Shown: piece after piece, positions 26,277 to 38,790 of the stretch
Numbering within the stretch: position 1 is the stretch's first letter
Layout of the letters: each line of letters starts with the position of its first letter
Source of the DNA: Sipunculus nudus
Taxonomy: Eukaryota > Annelida > Sipuncula > Golfingiida > Sipunculidae
Reading direction: 5' to 3'
Assembly: GCA_026874595.1 (NCBI GenBank)
Contig: CM049311.1
Coordinates: 32,445,176 to 32,509,175, forward strand
Length of the DNA: 64,000 nt
Translations under genes and position numbers: made by a program
Notes under the pieces: model-generated
Seen by the model: only the letters and a program-made list of their open reading frames with translations
The model's database searches: none
What the model was told of the DNA's origin: nothing

Positions 26277-26523
26277 TTGTGCAGGGTGCATCGAACTGAT
26301 TTAAAGAATTTACTGGGCGAGGATGAATGCAGGCTGACATTAGCGGATAAGTTATGTAGTGGTTTAAGTGCGATTTGATATAGAAAACTTATTAATCTAA
26401 TGTGCAGGGTGGGCCGAGCTTATTCAAAGAATTGGCGATGCGGGGATGGATGAGGATTGACATTAGCTGATTAGTTATGTAGTGCTTTAAGTGCGATTTG
26501 TTATAGAAACTCATTAATCTAAT
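26277..26523. repeat. Tandem duplication, ~123-bp unit x2
   Basis: TGTGCAGGGTG...GAGGATGAATGCAGG...TTTAAGTGCGATTTG...ATTAATCTAAT is followed by a second copy about 122 bp later. The copies differ at about 15% of positions by eye. Confidence 0.75.
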
Positions 26524-28308
26524 GTTAAGGTATTCAACGTATAGTTATTGGTCTTCTATACAGTGAAACACAGTGATACAGAGGAAAAGTATAAGGCATC
26601 GTGGAACACAGCTGGGGACAATGACCCTATGTTGAAAAAGTCACTTAAATCATAAGTTAATAACAAAAATATGACCCATAACTGTTACCCAGAGGTAAAA
26701 ATATATAAAATATATTGTGATATTTTGTATTATGTATTGTGGCAAAAAATAAACGTATGCATGATGTGGTGTAATCTGAAAAATTTGAGTTTTATGATGA
26801 TGCAATTTAGAATTATGAATCCAACTTTTATATTCTGATATATATTTTATATTGATAATGTTTAAAAATATAAACTTATAATAAAAAGTTGATGTGATAA
26901 AAAATGAGGATCTAATACAACATTTGTTCATTATTTTCCTGCCTCAGCAGTATAGGAGATCTGCCCTGTATGTATATGCAGAAGTGTTGTTAATCCCCCC
27001 CCCCCCCCCCGCTGCCATCGATTCCTTTGCACCTCTATGCAATGGAACATTATTTTTTTTTGCAAATGTATAAAATTTATTTAATTAAACAAATAATTGG
27101 ATTTTAAAAAAATTAGATCTTATTGAAACATATTCTTGCCTCAGGAGAATGGAACATAAAGTGTTCAGCTCTGTTTGTCCATCATCTTTCCGTTATCATT
27201 AAATATATATTAATTATGAAATTTTTCCTATAAGCACTGTTTAAATAACTTTAATATACTATGAGTATCGATTTGACCTAATAAAGTCTGAAGTTTGAAA
27301 GCAACTTATATATTCGGTGTATTATTGCAGATGTTAAACTTAAAAAAATGAAATAATTTGATGCTATATAAAATCGGCAAACAAGGCACCTTTAAATGGT
27401 AGTCACCATTTAAAAATAATAAATAAATATCATAACGTATCATACACCCGGCTGTTCATGTTAACACATCCATTTCGCCTTACATAGAAGTGAACATAGA
27501 TGCAAAACAAAGAGCTAAGAATATGAAACATAAAAAGATAATTAAATAAAAAATACAATAAAAACATAAATGCAAATGTTACACCAGTGTTTAAACATTG
27601 CCCATTATATATTTGAAGAAAATACAAACTTATAATTTAGCATTCTCTGCTCAGTATGAAATGAGACTTGCAGGGCCCTATAACAATATGGTAATGTCTA
27701 CATATATCTAAGTCTATATTTTTTTCATTATAATAATAAACCTAGAATGTCAACATGAATATACGATTATATATAAATATTAGAGAAATAACAGTCTGTA
27801 CAAGTTGCTACCAGAGGCAGTTATATGTTCTGGAGTCTTAATATGAGGGATCAATTAAAGTCAATCATTTAATCATTGGCATGAAAAGTGATTTTGCGGT
27901 CCGTGAACAGAGCAAAGCTTTATTTATCTTAGTATAAATATTATATTACTAAAACTGAATTACTGTATAACAACTTCACTAATTGGGGACAACTTCACGA
28001 TAGAATATACCTCGATATTGTATTTAATCGAGACTTTAGGACTTAATGTCCCTTGGTTTTATTTATATTATAAGAATAATTATCGTAATTATAAGTGGGT
28101 AATACACTGATTTGCATACTGTGGCAAAACTTGTCAACTATAACAGGTTAACAAGTAACTCCTGCCGGTTTCGAAAGGAGTGCCCAAACATATGACACCA
28201 GTTGTTTATTAGGAACATAATTTGCAGAGTTCAGTTGACCTGACAATGTTTTCAATATATGGACATGTGAAGTGCCCAGGGGCCTGACTATCCCGTGTTA
28301 AGTAAGTA
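26524..28308. other. AT-rich intergenic
   Basis: No gene. It has a 16-C run (26995-27010). Stretches around 26900-27230 resemble 46127-46390 (TTTGTTCAT...TTTCCTGCC...GGAGAATGG), indicating another old dispersed repeat. Confidence 0.5.
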
Positions 28309-28313
28309 AATAA

Positions 28314-28470
28314 GAGTTTATTCAGGAATAGAGGCCTCAGGCCCAAAGTTCCAACTGTCAACATTCAATATACCATAACATCAACAAACGAATTCTTACA
28401 AACATGTGCATTCAAAGTTAAATCAAATACAAATAAGTACTTGTGATTCTGTAAGATAGAAAAGAACATT
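28314..28470 (-). mobile_element. LINE 3' UTR fragment, copy 3
   Basis: GTTTATTCAGGAATAGAGGC and CCAAAGTTCCAACTGTC match the terminus at 3880-3930. It is the 3'-most part of the same LINE on the minus strand. The coding part is not seen. The right boundary is uncertain. Confidence 0.45.
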
Positions 28471-29338
28471 CTTAAGAGGGAATATAAAAATGAAAAAAAA
28501 AAAAACATAATTAAAAATTCTCCAATTTATCACAAAGTGGTGCTATAAATATCAATTATCTAATATTTTTTGTCTTTTTATAAAACCATAGTGAACAAAG
28601 TTAAGTGCTGGTAAGCAAGTTGTCACTAACAATCAGCCGCACGTGGGCCCGGTTATCTAAGAAAACGTGAGGGGGACAATTTAGTGGAGTAAACCGACAG
28701 ATCCCCCCCCCCCCCCCCCGAAATGAAGCCACCCACTCTCCGGCCGAGCAAGTGGCAACAGGACAAAAATCCTCTCCCAGCTAGAATGTCAGAAGATTTC
28801 TTCCCTCCCATTCTCTTAAAACGTATCAGAAAAGATACGTTTTCGTCACACGAAATTTGTTCAATTTCAATACTTCATTTTCATGATATACCTCATTTAA
28901 AACATTAAAAGCCACGGGGCTTCCATGTATGACAACCTGCGTTTCAATAAACACATACAATTTCCTATTTTATTGCCACTTCCTCGGAACAGGGGACATT
29001 GATTTGGGGGTTTCCGTCTTTCTGTCTGTCTGTACGGTATCTTTCCTAAATATTTTCCGATTTCATTCATATTTTGGTCCGTGTTTGCTCCCATGCATAC
29101 CTTGGTTGGGATTAGTTCTCGAGTGTCTGTCTGAAAATGTATGACCAGCAGCTCAAAACCAAAAAAAAACTCCCTGTCGTCCAATCCATAACCAAAAATT
29201 ATGACGTGGAGACATTCTCAGGGAGCATTGAAAACTAAAACACAGCTACAATGAAATGTGGATACATTTTCAGGGGACAATATACACTAAAACATATTTA
29301 TAGGTCAAGCAGGGGACAACAATAAACGGAAGCGGGGG
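28471..29338. other. Intergenic with poly-C run
   Basis: Contains a 17-C run (28703-28719). The ORFs (28723-28908 and 28897-29184) overlap low-complexity sequence and match nothing I recognise. Confidence 0.5.
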
Positions 29339-29827
29339 TGTTACGACCCATATTTTAATAACCGGCCAATATTTTAATACCCTGCCTTATTGTTTTAAAA
29401 AACGGCAAGTCGGAAAAACGACCCATATTGCAATAAAACGTGTTTAAGCTCAAGAATGAATCCCAAATCTAACAGGCGATACGTCGTTTGCGAATATCTT
29501 CTCAAACGACAACCATTTTGGTTCGTCATTAGTGTAACAGTCTTAACAGACGCAGTCAAAATTGAAATCAAGTGTTTTTAATATTTGTTTGATCACGTAA
29601 ATATTCGCGTCACAGGAAGTCAACATTTATTGTCTACGAAAATGTTATCATAATCTCCTAAGCTTCATTTTTTAAAATATTTGCCTTTTTGCCCCTTTAA
29701 ACCCCACCAAGCTGATAACAGCAAATTTGGGGTACATAGGCCGTTTCTACAACAAAATTTGCCATTTTTATTTCAATATTAGCCATTATTACAATATGGG
29801 ACGGTTATTGCAATATGGGTCGTAACA
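29339..29827. mobile_element. Foldback/MITE element with TGTTACGACCCATATT termini
   Basis: A 16-bp perfect inverted repeat, TGTTACGACCCATATT (29339-29354) and AATATGGGTCGTAACA (29812-29827), bounds a 489-bp element. Homology continues inward (AATAACCG-G/T-CC-AATATT), giving arms of about 40 bp. A further internal CGACCCATATTGCAATAA occurs near 29419. No coding capacity and no clear target duplication. Similar motifs continue to about 29945, perhaps a second degraded copy. Confidence 0.75.
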
Positions 29828-31200
29828 ACTACCCAAAATGTAATGACCGTCCGATTTTGTAATAACGGCCAATATTGTAATCAAAACTATCCATACTGTT
29901 TTAATTTCAAAGTGCCAATATTGTGAAGAAGCTGGACAATATTGTCCTTTTTCAGTCCAAGAACATAAGCGCATCTGACTATGACTTATTCTCCGAGCTA
30001 CTGATCAAAGACAGATATATGCATCTTAAGATTATTCCTAGTATAACGAATGGATTGGCTTTGAATTTGGTATGCATAATTATCTTGAACAACGTGAACT
30101 GCTCCATTTTCTAAATTTTAATACGTTTCTACTTTTTTCAGAACAACATTACAACAGTTACCCTAAACGTCATTTATTAAAGGGACATAATAAAGGTCAA
30201 TATTATGCCTATTCTTTCACACTATCAGTTCAGTTTTGCTTCATACGAAAGTATCCCAGTAAGACCATCCCAGCAACCAACCTCAGTACCTCGCATACGG
30301 CTGTGTAACACCTTGTTAGGGCTCTGCGTGTTTGTCCACAGTCCACTTTTTGTATGTTTACCCTATAACAAGACCGCGTGACCAGAGGTCCGATTGTGAG
30401 CCGCAAAACGCGGTTGTTTAAGCCAACGGGAACATGTATTAGATTTTTTGGACCAATTCAATCAGGGCATCTCCTGATTGACACGCGTTGTGGCTCCGCG
30501 ATTCACACGACCCAACTCACTGTGTTTGTGTTGACACCTATATGATTGCGCCCGGTCCACTGTTTTTGACACTTGTTTACAGGAGTTAGCAAACGGTTTC
30601 AAGGTATTATTTTTTCCAGGTACAGATTTATTTTAAAAATGGAAGCAGCTATTTTTTATGTTAATTCAGCATGCTTTAAAGGTGATTGGGCCCCTTTAAG
30701 CCCCCGTCTGTAGGGAGGGGACCCCCTAGTAGTTAATGAGTTTATTTCTTTATCAATATTCGGGGTTAAATATTTTGTTGAACTAACTTAGGTCTCCCGA
30801 GTAAAAAAACACCGATTATTTTTTTTCTTCTGCCCTTGTGTGAGCTTCAATATGACTGTTTTTCAAATCTGACCTTCGACTACAATTTTAGCCACGGGAG
30901 ACAGATTTGCACCTGTTATTGACCTTATTTCCAAACTCGTATAATATATCCGATCACCCATTATCGCTCGGTTCAGTCCCAGTTTGAGCTAGCTCTCCAA
31001 TACGGCTGATAATCCAAAACTTACCTTGGGTCAGAATAATATTTACAGGTAATTTATTTTCAACGGGTGTTTATTTTAGACCATAACCTAATTTTTGAGC
31101 CATACATATTCATAGAGCTACCCTTATTCATAAGCGCTGGAACAGCATTTTGGGGACGGGTTGCAAATATATAACATGGTTATAAGATGTTATACACTGA
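29828..31200. other. Intergenic, no gene supported
   Basis: The first ~120 bp continue the foldback motif family (AATATTGTAAT, CCAATATTGTG). After that nothing is recognised. Confidence 0.5.
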
Positions 31201-31204
31201 TACA

Positions 31205-31222
31205 AACACACACACACATATG

Positions 31223-31269
<47 letters not shown>

Positions 31270-31345
31270 TTATCCAGGGTATAACCTTTCAAAAATCATG
31301 TGGACGATATTTTTTGTAGAGACGAGAACTGATATTTTAACGTAT

Positions 31346-31392
<47 letters not shown>

Positions 31393-31537
31393 TTTATATT
31401 AGCTTTAATGCATTCAGGCACTTACTCAAATCCTAGTAATGTATCAAGGAGAATTATTGTGGTGTTTATAGCAATCCAAAATATAACATTCAATACATGT
31501 TTTTGTTGGGTTTTATACCGACGTCAAAAAACAACCA

Positions 31538-31590
<53 letters not shown>
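31205..31590. repeat. Cluster of (TA)n microsatellites
   Basis: Three (TA)n tracts (about 31228-31265, 31356-31389, 31540-31586), preceded by a short (CA)n. ORFs encoding runs of Ile-Tyr are artefacts of these tracts. Confidence 0.9.
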
Positions 31591-32840
31591 TCATTTTAAA
31601 AATTATCCTTTTAATCCTGTTTAATTAATTATCAGCCCATCAGAGCACTGGTTAAACAAAAGGATGTACATGGGTCATGGCCATATTTGGCTCATATAAG
31701 CTTGGTCGCCGGCATTTTGGTTCATTTAAACAGATAGTGATTATGTAAATCTAGTGGTGTTCATACCTGTATGTTCACTTACACATGCGTGTAACGAGAA
31801 ATTAAAATTTGAATTGTCAAGGTTAATTTGCATGAAATTTGAAATATAAAATTATATGCCGTTTTACCCACCTGCGATTATTTTACAATATTGGCCGTTT
31901 TTTCCCACTTGCAATTTTATCAAAATATGGTCAGGATATGGTTATTATGACATAAACTCTGATATGATTACTTCAGGCTCTCAAACGATCATAATTTACA
32001 TGCAATTTCCATCCCCCCCCCTTTTTTTTAAATCCTTTTTCTCACTTTTTTTGTGAGTTTTCGCTCTGTAAGACTCACTTTTATGATGCTGTGAATTGCT
32101 GTAAAATTGTCTTTGTCTTATTATACGTAATTATACTTTTAAGATAATCCCTTAAAATAAAAACCAAACAATATCTGAAAACCCTGTTTATGTTGTTCCT
32201 CTATATAGGGATGTTCGTATATATAGGCTCGTAAAGAAACTTCAGGACTTCGTGACGACAGTCGAGAGATGGAAAACGACAAGAGCCCAAATATATTCTT
32301 GTTTTTCATGGGATAATTGTTGTATTGTTGATCCAAGGTGAATGCTTTTCCCCCATAATAATTTCCCCATAACTCAATTGTACATATATATTCCAACCAA
32401 TCAAACCCCATCTGTTGGTGTAAAAACAAGACTGCACAGCGAGAGGAAAACCATGCCTGCGGTAATGCATCCATTGTAAGGGTCGGTATAGCCTTTCGAA
32501 CAACACGTGGACGATATTTGTGTAGAGACGAGAACTTATATTTTTCAATTACACTTTTGCAGTCATATCCTCCGACATATGAGGCACAGGGTGCAATTCC
32601 ATAAACTTGTATTCCAGACCGTGTTCATGTATGTATTTAAAATAGATGTAGATGGTCACAAGCGTTTTTATGTAGTTGGCCGTGTACCTGTATCCTTCCG
32701 ATAATAGCTCTGTAAACTTTTCAAGAACCTTCACCTTCCCTGTAAACAAGTATGCCGGGAGTGCAAGTCGATATATACATATTTCCTACGTGACAAAATA
32801 TCAGAAAGAAAACGATTCGAAATTAGGCGCTGCTTTTCGG
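31591..32840. other. Intergenic with a 65-bp direct repeat
   Basis: GTGGACGATATTT...GTAGAGACGAGAACT near 32510 repeats the segment near 31310. No gene supported. Confidence 0.5.
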
Positions 32841-32845
32841 TATTA

Positions 32846-33000
32846 ATACAGTATACAGTAAAACCCCGCCTAACAAACACCCAGGTTTAGTGGCTGCCTC
32901 AAAATAACGACCACTTTTCCCGGTCCCGTTTCATTTTAAATCTTCATATAAGAACTCGGTTAGGCGACCACTTCGAAAATGCGACCACTGTATCGAGGGT
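32846..33000. mobile_element. pogo/Tigger-type terminus fragment
   Basis: ATACAGTAAAACCCCGCCTA followed by AATAACGACCAC and AGGCGACCAC motifs. TACAGTAAAACC-type starts are typical of pogo/Tigger-like DNA transposons. No opposite end was found. Confidence 0.35.
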
Positions 33001-33640
33001 CCCATTGGAGATCGTAATTTCTTGGCTTTACTGCTTCAAGGTGTGTTTCAATGTGCGCGTGTATGCCTGAGCTGCCAGAGTAATGTATTTTTACAGTGGA
33101 TCGAGCCGGCCTTCATTAAATAGATGGTGAAATGACGTCATTTTTCCTGGAGCCCCGAATTCACGCAGACCACATGCGTAAAATTTCCTCCGCTTGCGAT
33201 CTTCACGCATATACGCAAATACGCATTTTCGCAGACGGACACATGGAAAAACTCCAGTTACAAAATCATATGAGCGTTTTTTACGCATATTCGCACAAAC
33301 ATGGAAATACAGCTTTAAAATAAATCGGAAATCATAAATCGTTACCCATGGACCTAGAAACTCCTTGACCAATATCCAGACAGGTGCTGGTGATAATCTG
33401 CTCTCAAGTCAGAAAAATTAGGTCACTGAAAAAGAAAGACATAATCTGCAATGTAGCTGCGTTGTGAAAACAAAGTTGTGATCACCATGCAAGGTTATGT
33501 AACAAAAATTTACCGTTTGATCACAATATTAAAAAAAAAAATTACCTCATTAGATATAAATCACTGTCAGTACACATAATTTGTACAAAATTTGGACAAC
33601 TAGTTCAAAAGCAGTGTTATTTAATGTTTCACTGAATTTT
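33001..33640. other. Intergenic with CGCAT-rich repeat patch
   Basis: 33130-33320 has repeated ACGCATA, TACGCA and CGCACA motifs and a perfect CRE (33133-33140). A related patch in the opposite order lies at 40255-40510 (also with a CRE, 40397-40404). This suggests a shared unclassified repeat with no gene. Confidence 0.45.
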
Positions 33641-33649
33641 GTAACTTTA

Positions 33650-34945
33650 AAGTAAAATTTCATTAAAGGACACAAATATCTCAATAATGAATGAATCGAT
33701 TGCCATGAAATTTGCCATGCATAATCATCTAGGTAAGTTTTTTTTTATGATATACGTTTTTCATTTTTCACACATATTCCTTTTGAAAAAAAAAAAAACT
33801 TAGACTGCCATTTTCAGCCGATCGCCATTTTCTCAACTGGGTATTTATGTATTTTTCAAACGTGGTTTTCTAATTATCATGGAGAATGTCATGACTTGAA
33901 CAAGACTTGTGGTTCCACCTTTTTTATTTTGTTTTAATGTATATTACTTGTGTTTTTAGACTGCAAATTACAGGTGGTCGGTCAAATAATCCATTGAACG
34001 TCGTGTGTTGATCGTTCATATATTAGCGGTGCTACATATTTACAAAAAATTATCATACACATTTTATATATATATATATACACATATATTTTACTTATAT
34101 AATATTAGACTGACAGATAACATAAATTTTGTCAGTTTCTCTGCGATGGATTAATGAATTACGCTAAAACTCTGTATTTACACTTATTCATTTTATCAGT
34201 TGAATAAGAGAGCTTGTGCGAAATTTTATTTTTTTCTAAAATTTTTTTCTAAACATTTTTTGAAAACTGCCAAGTTGAAAGCAGTAGTGTAATTTTCTGC
34301 AATGTGGGTTCATTCCTGAAACTCGTACGCTCCTCACATAGCAGTAATACACTGCAGTCGTCCCAGACATTCTTTAGTGTGGAACAGTTGCTGTCTATGG
34401 CAAGGTTCTTTGAGCAGAAACACCAGGGTGCGCATAGAGCATGAACAGAATTATTATCAGACCACTGATATTGCATTGTGCATCCATCTCAAAATTTAAA
34501 ACATGAGACACCCTCTCTCATTGGTTTTATTACATCCGGGACAAAAGCTGCCATTAGTCTAATTCTTGACCCTATGCCAAAAACGGTGTATAATTTTTAT
34601 TTATTTATTTAAGACTGATGTTGTTACCGTTATTTTCCCCCGTTTATTATGCATTTTAGTTTGAGTACAATTTTGCGCAAATAACATAAACCTGTCATTT
34701 ATACACAGATAAGCTTAAATATTGTTATGTTTACTATGTTGAACTTGGGTAGATCACTCGTATAGGCCCTTAAGTTCCATCGGATACATTTTCCTTTCAT
34801 TTTTTTACATGCTGTTATCCTATATATTTGAACAAATCGGCAAACGAGTTGTTAGAAAATGTAACTGAAATGGTTGGATATTGGTCCATAGTGTCATTGA
34901 AGTCTTGCTTAGCAGCTGAGTGTCATCACCCATTGGTCACTTGAA
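33650..34945 (+). mobile_element. Degraded family A-like element with tail (copy F)
   Basis: The tail AGCAGCTGAGTGTCATCACC then CATTGGTCACTTG matches the family A tail with several substitutions. Upstream text such as GATTGCCATGAAATTTGCCA parallels copy E. The left boundary is a guess. Confidence 0.4.
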
Positions 34946-35089
34946 AAGTCGCTGCCAAACACACCGTTTCATACAGGTGGAAGCGAGCAGCAACTGAACT
35001 TGATGCGTATATACCGGGATACCTGTGGTGGCAATATATGTATCCAATGGTTTCGGGTCAAGTAAGAAACCACTCGGTTGACCATTTAC

Positions 35090-35250
35090 AGTAATATCAT
35101 AACACAGGTAGATAAATAAAGTGGTCACGAAATGAGATGGGCATATAACATTGCTATGCAAGCCAAGGGATATAAAATTATCATATAGCACAGATGGGTG
35201 TAGGAAATTATCAGACAACATTAACTGATACAGAAAATATCATACACTAC
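35090..35250. repeat. Copy of the 38.2-kb degenerate repeat
   Basis: ATATCATAACACAGGTAGAT...ACGAAATGAGATG...AAATTATCATATAGCACAG aligns with 38190-38310, so these blocks derive from one repeat. Confidence 0.55.
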
Positions 35251-35354
35251 CTGATAAACCCGGTAACCGGGCTTTTTATTGGGACTGAGGTGATCTATAT
35301 AATGAGATGAATGTTGGCTCGATTTTTTTTTATTCTTAAAGTTACAATAAAATA

Positions 35355-36599
35355 TAGTAGAGCGCCGTTTTTCGAAATGCCGAATTCCTTAAAATTCGTT
35401 TTTTTTTTCGAAATTTAAAATCTGGAACCGAAATTTTATTCGTATTTACGAAATATGTTTCAAGCATGTAAATATCTCAAATGATATTAGTTTGTAATTA
35501 CGACTAACAAGGGCCTGCAACCAGGTGTTTAAGTCCCGCGGTGACCTAATTTAATTAGATCTGGGCCGATGTTGTCGCCGGGCAAAGGTGTAAAAAGGTA
35601 CAGCCAGCCTGGTAACACAAGGTTGCCTATACCCCACAGAAAGCGGCTGAGCAGTTTCTCCGAGAACACTTGTATGTTATCAACCATATCTTGTATTCAA
35701 GCAAGCACAGTTCGTCAGCTCATGCTGGGATGTCAAACCAAATAACTGAGCAGTTTACTCGCATGGACATTGGTGAGGTATCATTCGTACATCGCTTGTG
35801 CTCGAACAGGTTTATGTGCGAGGCCAAAGCATGCGGATCTGGCCATACAAATGAGCAGTTCAATCCCAAGAGCAATTGTGTCATCTACTAAAACTTGCTG
35901 TCCTTCAGCTAATTCACCATTTCACTGTCGAGAAGCTCACCCCTCAAACCCGATCGTCTTGCTGTCACTTGTCAGAGATGTGGTGTCACCGAAGAGAAAA
36001 CCGACGGCTTATGCGTTGATGAAAAGTTGACAATCCTTGAGCGGCTCGACCGTGGTGAAAAGCCTGCCATCATCCAGATGTTAAACAATTGAGAGAACAT
36101 TCTTATAAAACAAAGTCAGGAAGTTAAAAATTCGACGGCGGTCAGGTTATTCAATAAGTTTTAACTTATGTTAGATCTAAAAATTTTAAAAAGGCTCTAC
36201 TATTGGTCAAAAGCTTTTATTCCCTTGCCTTTCACTCGTTTGCCTGAGCCGCTTTGGTGCCCTGTGGGCAGTAAAAGAAACTTACGAAGCTTTCCCAATG
36301 GCGATGATATTTGTCCTGTCCCTCCGGTGAATTTGTTGAAAAAAGGGCATGCCCGTATCCTAAAAACAGGTACGACTGATCTTTACCAATCAAGATCTGC
36401 ATTAAATCCAATACTTTCTATATATCAATTACGTAGGTTTAAAGGAAACACGGTTTCCTCTCAGTAAAATGGCGTTAAATTTATCATTAACTGTCGTTCG
36501 AACTTTACGCTTGATCCCTGACCGATTTTCCGAATATTCGTTTTTTTTTTCGACAGAAAAGCTTGTCCTCCGACGCTTTCGGAAAACGGCGCTCTACTG
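35355..36599. mobile_element. pogo/Tigger-like DNA transposon remnant
   Basis: Inverted termini: AGTAGAGCGCCGTTTT then TCGAAA at the left (35356), and TTTCGGAAAACGGCGCTCTACT at the right in pieces (36577-36598). The arms continue with a T-run/TTCGAA motif. Inside, 35985-36096 translates to VDEKLTILERLDRGEKPAII and then a stop. This resembles the N-terminal helix-turn-helix of CENP-B/pogo-type transposases. The rest of a transposase is not readable, so the copy is dead. TA flanks are only partly preserved. Confidence 0.6.
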
Positions 36600-37585
36600 C
36601 ATGTATAGATTTTCAGTAGGATACTGTCGCAATAAGATATGTACAAATAGTAAAAAAAAAGATTTTTTGTGGCGCTGTGCATGTGGCAAGAAATTCATGC
36701 ATCGGTATGTTTACCTTGAAGACCTGGTCAGTGATGATGTTCACTTTTGCGAACCGGAATGGGACGTGGAGTCATTCAGATTTTCGAAGATCTTTAACTG
36801 GTTACATATATTATTAAAGGTAGACGTAGGCCTATAAAGGCTAGATTGATGTAAGGAAGATATGAAGGATGTTTTAAATGTATGTTTGAAGGCAAGGAAG
36901 CTGTTCTTGAAGAAAGTAATGGTAATATGCCTCGTTAGTAGAAGCGGAGGATCCAAGCGGACCTTCGTTTTTTTCAGCCGAGAAAACCAAAATAAAAGTA
37001 ACCAGATCCGGAGAAGGGGAGGAGACAGGTCTCAAAAATTGGTCTGAAACACTTAAAAAGGTTGCGTCCGGACCCCTTGCACCCCCCCCCCCCCCTCGCC
37101 GATCCGTTTCTGCCATTATTGCATGCGGACTTTAAAAATAATGAGTGCCAAGGGATCAAGGGTCACCGGTTGTGCACTTTTACTGACCCTGAAAGTGGGT
37201 CAGTGACAGGGTCAAATGTCAGGTAATACAAGCTAAAATCCGTCACTGACAGCAGGGTTTACTCAAATGCAAAAAAGACCTTAATCCAACGCTGGACGAT
37301 GCAGGAATTCTTGTCTTAGCTGAAGGGAGTACGGCTGTTCTCGTTGGTAACCTCTACGCAATTTAAAAAAAAAAAACAAAAAAAAAAACAGAAATTACTC
37401 AAAATGATGTGTCCTTAAAACTTATTTATTCCCATATCGGCGAGGTCACTGCGTGAACAATTACCTTTAAATGAGGTATAGCACAGTGTTAAACGCAACG
37501 CGGTTTTAGAGAACACTGAGGACAAACGTGGAACAATTTCCTTTTATAAATATAAGATGATAATCTTCTGTGCCCTCCTTTTCTA
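36600..37585. other. Intergenic, no gene supported
   Basis: Includes a 14-C run (37082-37095) and a poly-A/purine patch near 37365-37390. ORFs here match nothing known to me. Confidence 0.5.
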
Positions 37586-38310
37586 TAACACAGGTATGTA
37601 TCGTAAAGTTTCGTAAAGCGCACATGGATTTCTGGAATTTATCATATAGCACACGTGGGAATAGAACATTATTGTATAACACAGGTGGGAAATAACACAG
37701 GTGTCAAATTATCATATAGCACATATAAGAAATTATCACATAGCCCAGGTGGGTATAAAAATCATATAGTTGGATACAGGAAATATCATATAGCATAGGT
37801 GGGAGTAGAACAGTAGCGTATAAAACAGGTGGGAATAGAAAATTATCATATAGCTCAGGTGGCTTTAGAAATTTAACATGTAGGACATGGAGATAATGAA
37901 AGATTTCATGTTAACTTGACACAGTTTCAGAAAATTATAATATTTCGCATGTGGGTATAAACATTTGTCATGTAACACAGGTGGGTTATTGAATTATATA
38001 ATTTCAGCGAAAGTTAATCTTAGAGAACAATATACAGTACTCATGTATTAAGTACATTTGTTTGTTATATTATTATCTAAAACAATTTTGTATTGGAAAC
38101 TCATTATAACACAAATAGGTTTAGAAATAATCTCAAAACTCAAACAGTTATACAGAAAATAATGATTCAACACAATTACCTAATGTTATCGTAACACAGG
38201 CAGATATATAAAACCTATACGAAATGAGGTGAGGAAAAAGCGTAGTTATGGAAACCAGGTGGGAAAGAAAATTATCATATAACATAGGTGGTTAATGGAA
38301 ATTATCAGAT
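37586..38310. repeat. Degenerate minisatellite, unit about 35-40 bp
   Basis: The motif ATTATCATATAGCACAGGTG then GGAATAG recurs about a dozen times with heavy divergence and irregular spacing. Spacer identity is too low and variable for CRISPR, and the context is eukaryotic. Confidence 0.65.
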
Positions 38311-38329
38311 AATACAGATGTCTCTTGAC

Positions 38330-38790
38330 ATACAGAGACTTTTTGTGTCAGTGGTTATAGTGGCCTCTGGACTGCCATGTGACCTAGACCAGATGTACAT
38401 GTGCTTTTATACATCCGATAATTTCACACTTGCAGCAAGAGGTCACACTTTGACCATACAGATTTCTGAGTGTGGCGTCAGGCTCAAGGTCAAGTAAACG
38501 TACTCCAAATCTCATTATATTATCATGTAACACATTTGCCCATGAAAACGTTTTATATTTATTTATCCACAAGAAATTGTATATTACCTTCGTTGTGTCA
38601 GTGGTAATGACCTTCTATGTGACCTAGGCCAAATTTACACGTGCTTTTATACATCCGATAATTTCAAACTTGCAACAAGAGGTCACACCATGACCATACA
38701 GATTTCTGTGTGTGGCATCAGACTCAAGGTCAAGTAAACGTACTCCAAATCTCTTATATTATAATGTAACACATTTGCCCATGAAAAATT
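38330..38790. repeat. Tandem duplication, ~240-bp unit x2
   Basis: Two copies share GTGCTTTTATACATCCGATA, GACCATACAGATTTCTG and CTCAAGGTCAAGTAAACGTA, offset by about 240 bp. Both contain GTGACCTAG and AAGAGGTCAC half-site-like motifs. Confidence 0.85.

Noticed and set aside
31408-31599. ORFs encoding Ile-Tyr repeats (also near 49.8, 50.0 and 62.4 kb)
   Set aside because: Translations of (TA)n microsatellites.
36168-36467. 99-codon ORF inside the pogo-like remnant
   Set aside because: Does not resemble a transposase or any family known to me; no support beyond openness.
37586-38310. CRISPR-like repeat spacing
   Set aside because: Repeats are degenerate and irregularly spaced, in eukaryotic sequence.
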